Shown here one piece after another: positions 27,453 through 36,949 of a DNA stretch of 64,000 nt. Source of the DNA: Cohnella phaseoli (GTDB taxonomy: Bacteria > Bacillota > Bacilli > Paenibacillales > Paenibacillaceae). The number at the start of each line of letters is the position of its first letter. The stretch's first letter is position 1. The notes under the pieces were generated by a model. The model worked only from the letters and a program-made list of their open reading frames with translations. It had not been told where the DNA came from and did not search any database. The stretch is from the NCBI RefSeq assembly GCF_003386235.1, contig NZ_QRDZ01000034.1, forward strand, positions 1 through 64,000, written 5' to 3'. Made by a program: the position numbers and the translations under genes.

Positions 27453-29117
27453 ATGTCTCAGCAAAAGAAAAAATGGTCTTATGGCGTCGTTGCTGCCGCA
27501 CTGACCGGCGTACTGATGGTGACGGGATGCAGCAACAATAACAGCGGCAACGCTTCGCCGTCCGCGACTCCGTCGCCGTCGGCATCGTCGGTGTCTTCCC
27601 CGTCTGCCTCGGCGTCGGAAACGCCCCAAGCGGAGGAGCCTTATGAGCTGAAGTGGCTGAAGGCGCAAGATATTTCCAAGCCTTACGATCCTGCGCAAGA
27701 TGTCGTTAAGCAAGCGATTGAGGAAAAGCTCAACATTAAAATTATTCCCGAGATGGTAGATGTCCAGCAATATAAAACGAAGCTTAATCTGAAGATGGCA
27801 GGCGGCGATATTCCGGATGTCGTCAGAATCGATTTCGCCGACGATTTCCAGAAGTATGCGCAGCAGGGCGCGTTCGTCGATCTGACGGATCTGATCAATG
27901 AGACGGATACGCCTAACATTATGCGTGAAGTATCGGAGGAAGCGTTCGAGCAGGCGAAGGTAAACGGCAAAATTTACGGTATCCCTTACCAAGGCGGGCC
28001 GGGAGCGGGTTACCGTTGGGACCTGGTCATGCGAACGGATTATTTGAAGGAAATCGGCGCCGAGACTCCGAAAACGCTGGATGAGTATTACAACGTTCTA
28101 AAGCAGATCAAAGCGAAGTATCCGGACGTCATTCCGCTTGGCGGATATACGGCACAGATCGGCGACGTGAAATACGCCAACAACTCTTTTGACAACATCT
28201 TCGGCGCATTCAGCGTCACTCCGGGCTTCTTCACGGAGAAGGACGGCAAGTTCAGCAACTATGACATTGAGCCGCAAATGAGAGAAGCGCTTCTATTCCT
28301 GCAGCAAATGTATAAGGAAGGGCTGATCGACAAGGAGTTTGCGACGATCAAGGAGGAGCAGCTGCGAACCAAGCTGTACAGCGGCAAGCTGTTCTCCTGG
28401 ATGGGCTGGTGGTCTACGCCGGGCGGATACGATACGCAGATCGAGACGAATATGCTGATCAAGAGCGGCGATCTCAAGGCGGACGGCACGCTCCCGGATC
28501 AATCCAACGAACCGTACAAATATTTGACGCTGACGGATTCGCTTGTCGGTCCGGACGGGAATGCGGTGGCGCCGGCCGGAGCGCCGTTCTCCCAGATGAA
28601 CGCGATCAGCGTGAAGACGAAAGATCCCAAGAAAGTGCTGGCGATTATCGAGGAGTCGCTATCCCCTGAAAACCAAATGCTGACCGTTTGGGGTATCGAA
28701 GGGGAAGATTACAAGGTCGAGAACGGCACGATGAAGGCGGTAACCGATCTGGTCGATCCGACCACGATGAAGGATCCGGACGGACACTTCCGCGGCATCC
28801 AGAGCTATCTGTTCGCTCCAGGGCTGAACGGCTGGCCGCGTTATCTGGAGTCGTTGCCGCTGCGATTTGCAGAATCGCTGGGCACGGCGATCAATAACAA
28901 GTATCAGATCAGAGACGCCTCCAACTACTTGGAATCTCCGACGAAAATCGCCAAGCTGGTCGAGTTGAACACGATGCGCGATTCCGTATTTACGCAAATC
29001 ATTATGGGCGGCGATATTAAGAAGTTCGACGACTTCGTGGAAAAGTGGAAATCGCAAGGCGGTTCGCAAATTTTGAGCGAGCTCGAAGCCTCCTTCAAAG
29101 TGAAGTCGGGAAAATAA
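27453..29117 (+). CDS. Solute-binding lipoprotein (transporter 3)
   Basis: This is a 554-residue receptor with a signal peptide ending V-T-G-C, so Cys26 is lipidated, then a long Ser/Pro/Ala-rich tether of about 40 residues. It is of the large LipO/YtcQ-like receptor type that goes with LplB/LplC permeases. The ATG at 27453 has AGGAGG 10 nt upstream; a TTG at 27447 is possible but too close to that site. It closes the transport operon and is followed by the second copy of the MITE-like palindrome. Confidence 0.9.
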   Translation: MSQQKKKWSYGVVAAALTGVLMVTGCSNNNSGNASPSATPSPSASSVSSPSASASETPQAEEPYELKWLKAQDISKPYDPAQDVVKQAIEEKLNIKIIPEMVDVQQYKTKLNLKMAGGDIPDVVRIDFADDFQKYAQQGAFVDLTDLINETDTPNIMREVSEEAFEQAKVNGKIYGIPYQGGPGAGYRWDLVMRTDYLKEIGAETPKTLDEYYNVLKQIKAKYPDVIPLGGYTAQIGDVKYANNSFDNIFGAFSVTPGFFTEKDGKFSNYDIEPQMREALLFLQQMYKEGLIDKEFATIKEEQLRTKLYSGKLFSWMGWWSTPGGYDTQIETNMLIKSGDLKADGTLPDQSNEPYKYLTLTDSLVGPDGNAVAPAGAPFSQMNAISVKTKDPKKVLAIIEESLSPENQMLTVWGIEGEDYKVENGTMKAVTDLVDPTTMKDPDGHFRGIQSYLFAPGLNGWPRYLESLPLRFAESLGTAINNKYQIRDASNYLESPTKIAKLVELNTMRDSVFTQIIMGGDIKKFDDFVEKWKSQGGSQILSELEASFKVKSGK

Positions 29118-29130
29118 CAGCTTGAACGAA

Positions 29131-29348
29131 GGGGCTGTTCCATAAGCCAACCAAGTTGCTCAGAAAGATAATCGATGAACAAGGTGACAGGGGGATGTAC
29201 CTCCCTCCGATGCTATACGCTCCTGAAATTTGAATTGGGAAACCCGTTGCAAGGTGATTTCAGGAGCGTATGAGGCAGTCTCCGGGAGGTACATACCCCT
29301 TCTTTATCCATCGATCATTTCAAGCAACTCTGCTTATGGGACAGTCCC
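29131..29348. mobile_element. MITE-like long-palindrome element, copy 2
   Basis: About 218 bp with inverted ends GGGGCTGTTCCATAAGC and the complement of GCTTATGGGACAGTCCC. The inner arms ATACGCTCCTGAAAT (29215-29229 and 29257-29271) are identical to those of copy 1 at 8181/8223, and the loop word CAAGGTG is also shared. Outer parts have diverged but keep pairing (for example GTACCTCCCTCC with GGGAGGTAC). It fills the gap between the transporter 3 receptor and the giant hydrolase gene. Confidence 0.85.
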
Positions 29349-29378
29349 ATTCAAACTATTATTCAAGGGGGTTAACGG

Positions 29379-32300
29379 ATGAGAAGGCTTATACGGAGCC
29401 TGTCTATATTGGTCATCGTTGCTATGATTCTGCCGATGCTCCCGGCTGCGACGAAAGCGGCGGATCCGGCCTCGCTGTACGAAGACGATTTTGCCGGAGG
29501 GCTGGGCAATTGGGATTTGTTCGGCAGCGCGGCATGGCAGGTTCAAGGAACCGGAACGGAAGCCCAGTTGCAAGGATCGACGTCATTGACGGGGCCTCAG
29601 CGTGCCGTAGTGAAGCAGACGCAGCTGCCTTACACGGCCGCGGATTACAACCTCGAATTTACGGCGCAAGGCGATCGCTTCAGGACGATGTTCCGCTATT
29701 CGTCCAGCACAAGCTATTATTTTCTGGAATTCAAAAATGCCAGCTATGTTGAGTTGTGGAAATATCCGAACTCCTCGGCAACAGAAATGGTCGGAGCGCC
29801 TGTGAACATCGGCGCTGTCCTGCCCGGCTTTAATCTGACGGATTGGCACCAGTACAGAATTGAAGTGAAGGGAGCTGAATTTAAGCTCTATATCGACAAT
29901 TCTCTTGTAACCGTTTTCTCCGATGCTTCTCTTCTTTCCGGGGGAATCGGCTTTTCATTAAAAAGTCTGACAGCGAGCACAGCTGTCTATCTCAACGTGG
30001 AGCAGGTATCGGTTAAGCCGGTTGCCGCAGCGACAGACCCATACTCAATCTCGCACACGCCGATGATAGAGGTACCCTACAATGCCGACGTGCCTGTAGC
30101 TTTTACCGTCGCGAATGCTACAGCCTCTGCGACAGCGTTAATCCACTATGGCTACGGTGACGATTCGCTCGATCTTGTTTTACAGCCTCCTAAGATTGGG
30201 GAAGGCGTCTATTCCGGAGTGATCCCGGGTTCGAACCGAACCGATAAAATCCGGTATTTTATTGCCGTTCAGGATGAGGAAGGCAATGCCGCACGCTATC
30301 CGGAGTCCGGAGAAGTTGTGGTCGCCGTCGGACAGATTGAGCCGTACCTGAACAATTTCGACGCTGTGCCGGCGAATACGGTTCCTGCAGATTGGACCGT
30401 GGGGGGAAATACAAGAGTCGTCGAGCTGTCGGACGGCAATAAGGTGCTTAATCTGAACGGATCGGGCAGCGCCAAGCTGAACCTTCCCGTGTACCAGAAC
30501 GTGGACAATTTCATCGCCAAATTCAAAGTGAAATATGCCAGAACAAGCGATGCGGTGCAAAATACATGGCGGTTCCGTTACCGGGCAACGGATGACGCGA
30601 ACAACAATGCGATGGAATGGGCGACGCATAATTCCAAGTATTTTATCATGCGCAAGACGACGCTGGGCGGCAATTACTACGTGGCGAACTACGTCAAGTC
30701 GCTGCTGGACGAGTGGCACGAATACGAGCTTCGAGTAAGCGGAATTACGCACAAGCTGTTCATTGACGGCGTCGAAATCGCCAGCGGCGAGGATTCCGAT
30801 GCGCTCGCGCCTATCAAGGGCTATTTTCAGTGGAACGTAGTCGGCGGGATTAACCTGATGATCGACGACTTCTCGATCGAGCCGATGCAGTCGCCTTTCG
30901 TAGTGGACCTTCAGCCGTCGGGCAATTATGCGGGAATTTACACGCAGGACGAAGTGCCCAGTCTAGCGCTCGCTTTGGATTCCGGATCGCAAGCGCACGT
31001 TGTGCAGATGGATTATACGGTGAACCGCGCGGATGGGGCCCGGGAGATCGTCGCATCCGGTACGAAAAGCTATCCGTTGGCTGCCTATGCATCCAGCTTT
31101 GACGTATTGCCGTTTGACCCGCAGTTGTATGCCATTGGAACCTATGAGGTCTCGACCGATTTCATAGTGGATGGCGCGATTCGGCCGGACTTGTCGAAAC
31201 GGATGAGACTTGCGGTTATCAAGAACGCGGCGCCGATCGGAGAGCTGGATCTGGACAATGAAAGCAAGTTCGGATTAAACACTCATTATGCGCTGAACTG
31301 GAAGGACGATATTATCGATGGAGCCCGCAAGATGGGAGCCCGGCATCATCGCTCCGGCATTTCGTGGGAGGATGTGGACAGAAACGTAAAGGATTTATCG
31401 GGAGCGCCCATCTACGATTACAGCCGAGTGGAGCCGCAGCTGGACAAGCTGTTCTCCTACGGATTCAATCAGATCACCGTGCTGTCGATCGACAAGAACG
31501 CCAACTATCAGTCCGGCACGATCAATAGGACGGACTCCTTGAAAGCGATGGGAGATTTCGTGACGAATGTCGTTGCCAAATACAAGGACAGGATCAGGCA
31601 ATGGGAAATGCCGAACGAGCCGGAGATTTTCTCCAAGCCGTACATTCCCGCGGAATTCGTTCAACTGCAGAAGATTGCCTATCTCAACATGAAGAAAGCC
31701 GATCCGAATGCGATGCTGCTCGCCGGCGATCATACTTCCAGCGTACTGAGCGTCCTGCCGAAAGAGCTTGAACTGGGTTCATACGATTATGCGGACGCTT
31801 ATTCTTATCATCCCTATGTATACAACTCCATGCCGGACGGCAACTTGCAAAATCTCGTTAACGCCGTGAAAGGCCTGGTAGACGCTTACGGCGGCTGGAA
31901 GGATTACTATTTGACCGAGGGCGGCTGGCCGACTGCGAAGAGCGGTTATCCATCCGTATCGGAAGAGGTTCAACGAGACTATATCGTTCGCGCCTTCCTG
32001 AATTATATGATCACGGACCAGGTGAAGGCATACGAGTATTACGATTACAAAAACGACGGAACCGACGACCGTTATTACGATATTTTCTGGGGAATTACCG
32101 ACAATAATGGGCGGCCGAAGCTCGCTTATGCCGCAGTTAACCAATTGATGACCCAATTGGATAAAGCGCGTTACATCGGAACCTGGGATACCGGTAATCC
32201 GGATGTTGCCGTTCATCTATTTCTGAATGACGGACAGCCCGTCCTTACAGCCTGGAAGAAGGTGGACCATAAGGACAACCCGGCGATTAAGCCGCCAACC

Positions 32301-35024
32301 GCGACCCTAACGCTTCCCTTCGGCGCGGCGGGTGTGCAGGTGACGGATATTAACGGCGTTGACGTTCCCGTATCGGAGGCTGCCGGCCGCGTACAACTGA
32401 ATGTATCGGGTTCGCCGGTCTATGTGACGGGAGCGCCGGCCGAGTTTGTATTCCAGGCTGCGGCCAAGCTGCTGCAAGACAAGAAACAAGAAGCCGTAAC
32501 CAAGCTGAACCGGGTACAGACTGTGGAAAACGCTGCGCTTATTGCCGACGATGTGGCCGAAATCGAGCGCATTGCTGCTCAATTCGAGACGGTAGCCGGC
32601 AATGGAGATCAGGCTGCGGAATTGGAGCAGGGCATCCGGTCCGTGTATTCGCTTATGTCGCAAATCGCCGGACAGATCGAGAATGGCTCCATCGAAGGCG
32701 CTCCCGGTTATGTTGCGCTGGAGGCCCTATATAATTGGGCGGAGAGCGCTTCGGTCGCGTTAGTGTACGCGCTCTCCGGCATAGGCGCGAATAGCTTGGA
32801 TTACAGTCATGCAGCGGAAGCTGCGGCTGCTGTATTCCATGCCAAGAAAGGCGATTATAACGTCATGCCCGTATCCGAATCGGCGGTGCTTCGTCTGAAC
32901 CGATATGGCAGACTGGCGGAAACGGCTTTCGCGCGAGGCAGCTATGCGGAAAGCTATGCCTATAATTTGCTGGCGCGGGAATTTGCGGGAACAGTTGAGA
33001 CGATGGTCGGATCCGAGCCGGCTAAATTTATTGGAGTGCTGGCCAACGTTACGCCGACCCAGGTGAACGGTGAAGCCGGATATACGACGGTGTTTAATCT
33101 ATCCTTCGTGAACAGTACGAACGCTCCGCAGCCGGTAACGGTTCATATAAAGCTGCCGGATGGATGGGAAGCTGCGCAAACCGAGCTTGATAGCCTGGAT
33201 CTGACGATTCCTGCGCAAAGCGAGCTTGAACAGGTACTGCAAGTGCTTGTGCCGGAAGGAACTGTTAAAGGGCGCTATGAGCTTGAGTTTACGATCGTGC
33301 ATAACGGATCGGCGTTCGACACGAAGAAAGTGGAGCTAACCGTTGAGGAAGGACTGGCCGCGAAGCTTCTTCCAGTTAAACAGACGATTGAAAATCTGGA
33401 TGTTGTATCCGTAGTGTTGACGGGCACATCCTCTGCGGAGAAGGCGGGGGAAGTTACCCTGAAAGGGCCGGACGGCACTTTATTAGAACCGGTCGCCTCC
33501 TCTACGTTTAGCGGTCTGAAGAAGGGTGATCGCATACAATTGGATTTCCGTTGGACGTATCGTCAGCCTGCGGCTTTTAATGCCTATTTCGTCGATCTGC
33601 AGGTGAACGAGTCGGCGAGCGGCAAAGTCATTTTCCACGACGAGGCCATGCCTCTGGACTTTAATTTGATTCAGTCGTCGGGCGATATCACGGTGGATGG
33701 AAACTTGCAGGACTGGAGCGATGCCTATCCTGTACACTTGCGCAGGAATGATCAGAATGCGGCAGGGTTCCACGACCCGAACGGCCTTGAGGCGACGGCG
33801 TATGCGAAGTGGACAGATGACGGGATGTATTTCGCTATAGCTGTGCGGGACAATGTACACAAGCAATCCGAGAATGCAGCGAACCTGTGGAAGAACGATT
33901 CCATCCAGATCAGTCTGGATCCGTTGAATAGACGGGAATCCCCTTACGGCGCCGCCGATACCGAATGGGGGTTTGCGCTCGGGGATGACGGCAGACATCT
34001 GGTGAATATTTTCTATTCGGCCCCGCCCAATCCGAATGGCGACGTAAGCGGACAAGTCCCTTTTGAAGCGATTCGGGACGAAGCGGCGGGCATGACCTAT
34101 TATGAATTAATGATTCCGGGCGCCTACGTGAAGGATTTGGGTCCGGCGCTCGGTCAGACGATCGGCTTTAATGTCGCCGTCAACGATGCGGACTACCAGA
34201 ACGGACGGGACAACTTTATCCAGTGGACGCAGGGAACGGCCGACTCGAAAAGTCCTGCGCTCTACGATCGATTCGAATTCATCGATCACCATCCGTCGAC
34301 TCCAGGCGGCGGAGAGGGCGAAGGGAATGGCGGCAATGGGGGCGGCAATCCATCCACAACGCCTCCGACATCGGGGGGGAATCAGCCTCCGGCGTCTTCC
34401 GGGTCTGTAACGACAACTGAACCGGAGACGCCCCTTAAGCCTGATGGTAACGGCACGAATACCACTGAAACGCCTGCTAATCCCGCGAAGGAATTCTCCG
34501 ATCTGAAGCCAAGTCACTGGGCTTATGCCATCATACGGGAATTGGCGGAAAAGCAGATCGTTCAAGGAACAAGCGCCGGGAAGTTCGAGCCTAACCGGAC
34601 GATTACGCGGGCGGAATTCGCGGCGATGCTGGTGAAAGCGCTGAAGCTGACGAAGACAGGCGTCATGCCGTTCGGGGATGTGCCCGCGGATAAGTGGTAT
34701 GCGGAGGCGGTATCCATCGCATACGAAGCGGGAATCGTCAACGGCACGGGCGCAGCTACATTCAATCCCAACGGCAATATTACGCGGGAGCAGATGGTCG
34801 TGATGACGATGAAGGCTTATCGAATGATCGGCGGTCGAGCGATGGAGGATACGGGTGCGGCATTTACGGATGCGGCGCAAATCTCGGGCTGGGCGGTTGA
34901 AGATGTACAGGAGGCGGCGGCTTTGGGGCTGGTTCGAGGCCGTGCGTCAGGTAGATTCATACCGAAGGGCAATTCAACTCGCGCGGAGGCTGCGCAAGTG
35001 ATTTACAATTTAATTAACGGATAA
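29379..35024 (+). CDS. Giant secreted SLH-anchored glycoside hydrolase, clan GH-A (GH39-like)
   Basis: This 1881-residue protein has a signal peptide (1-28), a LamG-like domain (30-215) closely similar to residues 1220-1405 of the protein at 17739, a second concanavalin-like domain (about 335-515), a beta domain, and a TIM-barrel catalytic domain at about 625-940. The probable acid/base is Glu747 in W-E-M-P-N-E-P-E-I and the nucleophile is Glu847 in Y-L-T-E-G-G-W, which fits the retaining GH39-like layout. A helical stretch (about 1025-1210), a NEW3-like beta domain, a CBM9-like domain (about 1425-1625, from I-T-V-D-G-N-L-Q-D-W), a Gly/Pro/Thr linker and three SLH repeats (about 1695-1881) follow. 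It should be fixed to the cell wall and cut a polysaccharide. AAGGGGG precedes the start. The family call beyond clan GH-A is uncertain. Confidence 0.8.
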   Translation: MRRLIRSLSILVIVAMILPMLPAATKAADPASLYEDDFAGGLGNWDLFGSAAWQVQGTGTEAQLQGSTSLTGPQRAVVKQTQLPYTAADYNLEFTAQGDRFRTMFRYSSSTSYYFLEFKNASYVELWKYPNSSATEMVGAPVNIGAVLPGFNLTDWHQYRIEVKGAEFKLYIDNSLVTVFSDASLLSGGIGFSLKSLTASTAVYLNVEQVSVKPVAAATDPYSISHTPMIEVPYNADVPVAFTVANATASATALIHYGYGDDSLDLVLQPPKIGEGVYSGVIPGSNRTDKIRYFIAVQDEEGNAARYPESGEVVVAVGQIEPYLNNFDAVPANTVPADWTVGGNTRVVELSDGNKVLNLNGSGSAKLNLPVYQNVDNFIAKFKVKYARTSDAVQNTWRFRYRATDDANNNAMEWATHNSKYFIMRKTTLGGNYYVANYVKSLLDEWHEYELRVSGITHKLFIDGVEIASGEDSDALAPIKGYFQWNVVGGINLMIDDFSIEPMQSPFVVDLQPSGNYAGIYTQDEVPSLALALDSGSQAHVVQMDYTVNRADGAREIVASGTKSYPLAAYASSFDVLPFDPQLYAIGTYEVSTDFIVDGAIRPDLSKRMRLAVIKNAAPIGELDLDNESKFGLNTHYALNWKDDIIDGARKMGARHHRSGISWEDVDRNVKDLSGAPIYDYSRVEPQLDKLFSYGFNQITVLSIDKNANYQSGTINRTDSLKAMGDFVTNVVAKYKDRIRQWEMPNEPEIFSKPYIPAEFVQLQKIAYLNMKKADPNAMLLAGDHTSSVLSVLPKELELGSYDYADAYSYHPYVYNSMPDGNLQNLVNAVKGLVDAYGGWKDYYLTEGGWPTAKSGYPSVSEEVQRDYIVRAFLNYMITDQVKAYEYYDYKNDGTDDRYYDIFWGITDNNGRPKLAYAAVNQLMTQLDKARYIGTWDTGNPDVAVHLFLNDGQPVLTAWKKVDHKDNPAIKPPTATLTLPFGAAGVQVTDINGVDVPVSEAAGRVQLNVSGSPVYVTGAPAEFVFQAAAKLLQDKKQEAVTKLNRVQTVENAALIADDVAEIERIAAQFETVAGNGDQAAELEQGIRSVYSLMSQIAGQIENGSIEGAPGYVALEALYNWAESASVALVYALSGIGANSLDYSHAAEAAAAVFHAKKGDYNVMPVSESAVLRLNRYGRLAETAFARGSYAESYAYNLLAREFAGTVETMVGSEPAKFIGVLANVTPTQVNGEAGYTTVFNLSFVNSTNAPQPVTVHIKLPDGWEAAQTELDSLDLTIPAQSELEQVLQVLVPEGTVKGRYELEFTIVHNGSAFDTKKVELTVEEGLAAKLLPVKQTIENLDVVSVVLTGTSSAEKAGEVTLKGPDGTLLEPVASSTFSGLKKGDRIQLDFRWTYRQPAAFNAYFVDLQVNESASGKVIFHDEAMPLDFNLIQSSGDITVDGNLQDWSDAYPVHLRRNDQNAAGFHDPNGLEATAYAKWTDDGMYFAIAVRDNVHKQSENAANLWKNDSIQISLDPLNRRESPYGAADTEWGFALGDDGRHLVNIFYSAPPNPNGDVSGQVPFEAIRDEAAGMTYYELMIPGAYVKDLGPALGQTIGFNVAVNDADYQNGRDNFIQWTQGTADSKSPALYDRFEFIDHHPSTPGGGEGEGNGGNGGGNPSTTPPTSGGNQPPASSGSVTTTEPETPLKPDGNGTNTTETPANPAKEFSDLKPSHWAYAIIRELAEKQIVQGTSAGKFEPNRTITRAEFAAMLVKALKLTKTGVMPFGDVPADKWYAEAVSIAYEAGIVNGTGAATFNPNGNITREQMVVMTMKAYRMIGGRAMEDTGAAFTDAAQISGWAVEDVQEAAALGLVRGRASGRFIPKGNSTRAEAAQVIYNLING

Positions 35025-35028
35025 TGAA

Positions 35029-35074
35029 GTAGGGAGCCCCTCATCCGGCCGAAGTCGGCTGTGGGGGCTCCTAC
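35029..35074 (+). terminator. Hairpin terminator after the giant hydrolase gene
   Basis: GTAGGGAGCCCC (35029-35040) pairs with GGGGCTCCTAC (35064-35074), with an inner GGCCGA/TCGGCT stem. It starts 5 bp past the stop. Confidence 0.75.
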
Positions 35075-35104
35075 AATCGCATCTGGCTAAGGAGGCTGGT
35101 CAGG

Positions 35105-36949
35105 ATGATCGCACGTCATGCAAAGCTGCTATCGCGGCTCAGTCTTCCTATATTTGCGTTGATCGTTATCATTATCGCTTTTTTCGCTACGGCAGCCAGT
35201 TACATTCTTATTCGGGTACAGAATGACCATACGTTAAATATGGCGAATCAATCAATGAAATTCGTCTACAGAAACATCTGGTATCAGTTCGAAACGATGA
35301 ATAATGTGGCAGGCTTTATTCTGAGCAATCCTTCTATTGAGGGGTTGCTAGATCGCAGATACGAGGAAGCTTACGATGCGGTCGGGGATTATTTCGCTTT
35401 GCAGACGAATCTGGAAAATTTGTCCCTGCTATCTCTTCTGAATGATACCGGTTCGCGCAGTACGGCCCAGAAGTCTTATGCCATCTCGATTGCCTTGGAG
35501 CCGGGAAGCGGGTTATACGGCATCGCAACCGATCATTTCGATCCGACACCGGGGATCTACAAATATGAAGATTTGCAAGACCAAATCTGGTATCGCAGCT
35601 TGAAGAGCGGGACACGGCAGACGGAATGGTGGGGGCAGCGGACGGGACAATCCAATTCTGCGATGATCTATTCCGCGAGAATAAAGACGAGCATTAAAGA
35701 CGGCCGCAGCGTCGGAGTCGTCATCGTCGGCGCGGATACGGGCAGTATTCGCAGCGTATTCGAGAATGCGCAATTGGAGAAGGGCTATCATCTCCTCCTG
35801 GACGAGAACAATCGGGTCATCTACAGCGAGCGGTACGGCTTCCTGGAATCGGTGGGAGAATTGCCGTTTATTCGCGAATTGGAAGGCGCTAAAGGATCGC
35901 AGGTGGCGAAGGTGGACGGCGAGCAGCATCGCGTCATGTTCGATACGTTCACGAATGGCTGGAAGCTGCTGACGGTTGTGCCGGAAAGTCATTTTACTCA
36001 ATACACGTTCGCCATATCGGCGATTGGCGCGGCTACGGCGATTGCCGCTCTGCTCGTCGCAGGCGTTATTCTTCGCAGAATCGTCGTCAGAGTCACCGTT
36101 CCGATTACACGGCTTGTCTCGGCGATGCATCGTCCGGAGGTGCTGGAATTTAAGGAGCCGCTGCCGGAACAAAATTCGGGGATCTACGAAGTGGACGAGC
36201 TGGGCCAGAAATTTTCGTCTATACTCGTTACGCTGCATGCGCTGATCGAGAAGTCCTTCGTCGAGGAAATGGAACGCCGCCAGCTTCAACTGGAGCTGCT
36301 GCACGCTCAGATCAACCCTCATTTTCTATACAATACGCTGGATCTGATCAATTGCCGCGCGATTATGGCCGGGGATCGGGAGTCGAGCCACATTGTGCGT
36401 TCGCTGGCCAATGTTTTCCGCCATAGCCTGAACCGGGGAGAGGCCTGGATCTCCTTGAGGGACGAGGTGAACCAGGTAGAGGCTTATCTTCATATTCAGC
36501 AGATGATGATGGATAACCTGCAAGTGGATATTCAGGTGCCGGACGAGCTAATGTCGGCCAGTGTCGTTCATTTATCCCTTCAGCCGCTCGTGGAGAACGC
36601 GATCAAGCACGGGTTTGCGGGCCAAGTCTCGAATTGCTGCATCGGAATAACGGCCGGCAGGACCAATAAGGGGCTTGTGCTGCGCGTTGAAGATAACGGG
36701 CAAGGTTGCGACCCCGTCAGGATGAATCGGCTGCTGCGCGATCACCCGGGAATTGCTTCCGGCGGGAAAGCAGGCGGAGTCCGATCCGGCTACGGCACGC
36801 TGAATGTGCATCGGAGAATCCAATTGCATTGCGGAGAGGCTTACGGCTTGCGATACGTGGCTGCAGATACGGGAACCTGCGTCGAGATTGAGATGCCCTT
36901 CCGTATAGCAGAGAGAATACCGGGTCAGGAGGAGTTGGCGAATGTATAA
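35105..36949 (+). CDS. YesM-type sensor histidine kinase
   Basis: This is a 614-residue kinase with a membrane segment at about 14-36, an extracytoplasmic sensor region to about 300, a second membrane segment at about 301-325, a HAMP-like linker, a His_kinase domain with His406 in Q-I-N-P-H-F-L-Y-N-T-L, and a HATPase domain with V-E-N-A-I-K-H-G and D-N-G-Q-G. AAGGAGG precedes the ATG. It overlaps the regulator gene at 36942 by 8 bp. It lies between the giant hydrolase and the GH105 gene, so it probably senses products of the region C pathway. Confidence 0.92.
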   Translation: MIARHAKLLSRLSLPIFALIVIIIAFFATAASYILIRVQNDHTLNMANQSMKFVYRNIWYQFETMNNVAGFILSNPSIEGLLDRRYEEAYDAVGDYFALQTNLENLSLLSLLNDTGSRSTAQKSYAISIALEPGSGLYGIATDHFDPTPGIYKYEDLQDQIWYRSLKSGTRQTEWWGQRTGQSNSAMIYSARIKTSIKDGRSVGVVIVGADTGSIRSVFENAQLEKGYHLLLDENNRVIYSERYGFLESVGELPFIRELEGAKGSQVAKVDGEQHRVMFDTFTNGWKLLTVVPESHFTQYTFAISAIGAATAIAALLVAGVILRRIVVRVTVPITRLVSAMHRPEVLEFKEPLPEQNSGIYEVDELGQKFSSILVTLHALIEKSFVEEMERRQLQLELLHAQINPHFLYNTLDLINCRAIMAGDRESSHIVRSLANVFRHSLNRGEAWISLRDEVNQVEAYLHIQQMMMDNLQVDIQVPDELMSASVVHLSLQPLVENAIKHGFAGQVSNCCIGITAGRTNKGLVLRVEDNGQGCDPVRMNRLLRDHPGIASGGKAGGVRSGYGTLNVHRRIQLHCGEAYGLRYVAADTGTCVEIEMPFRIAERIPGQEELANV

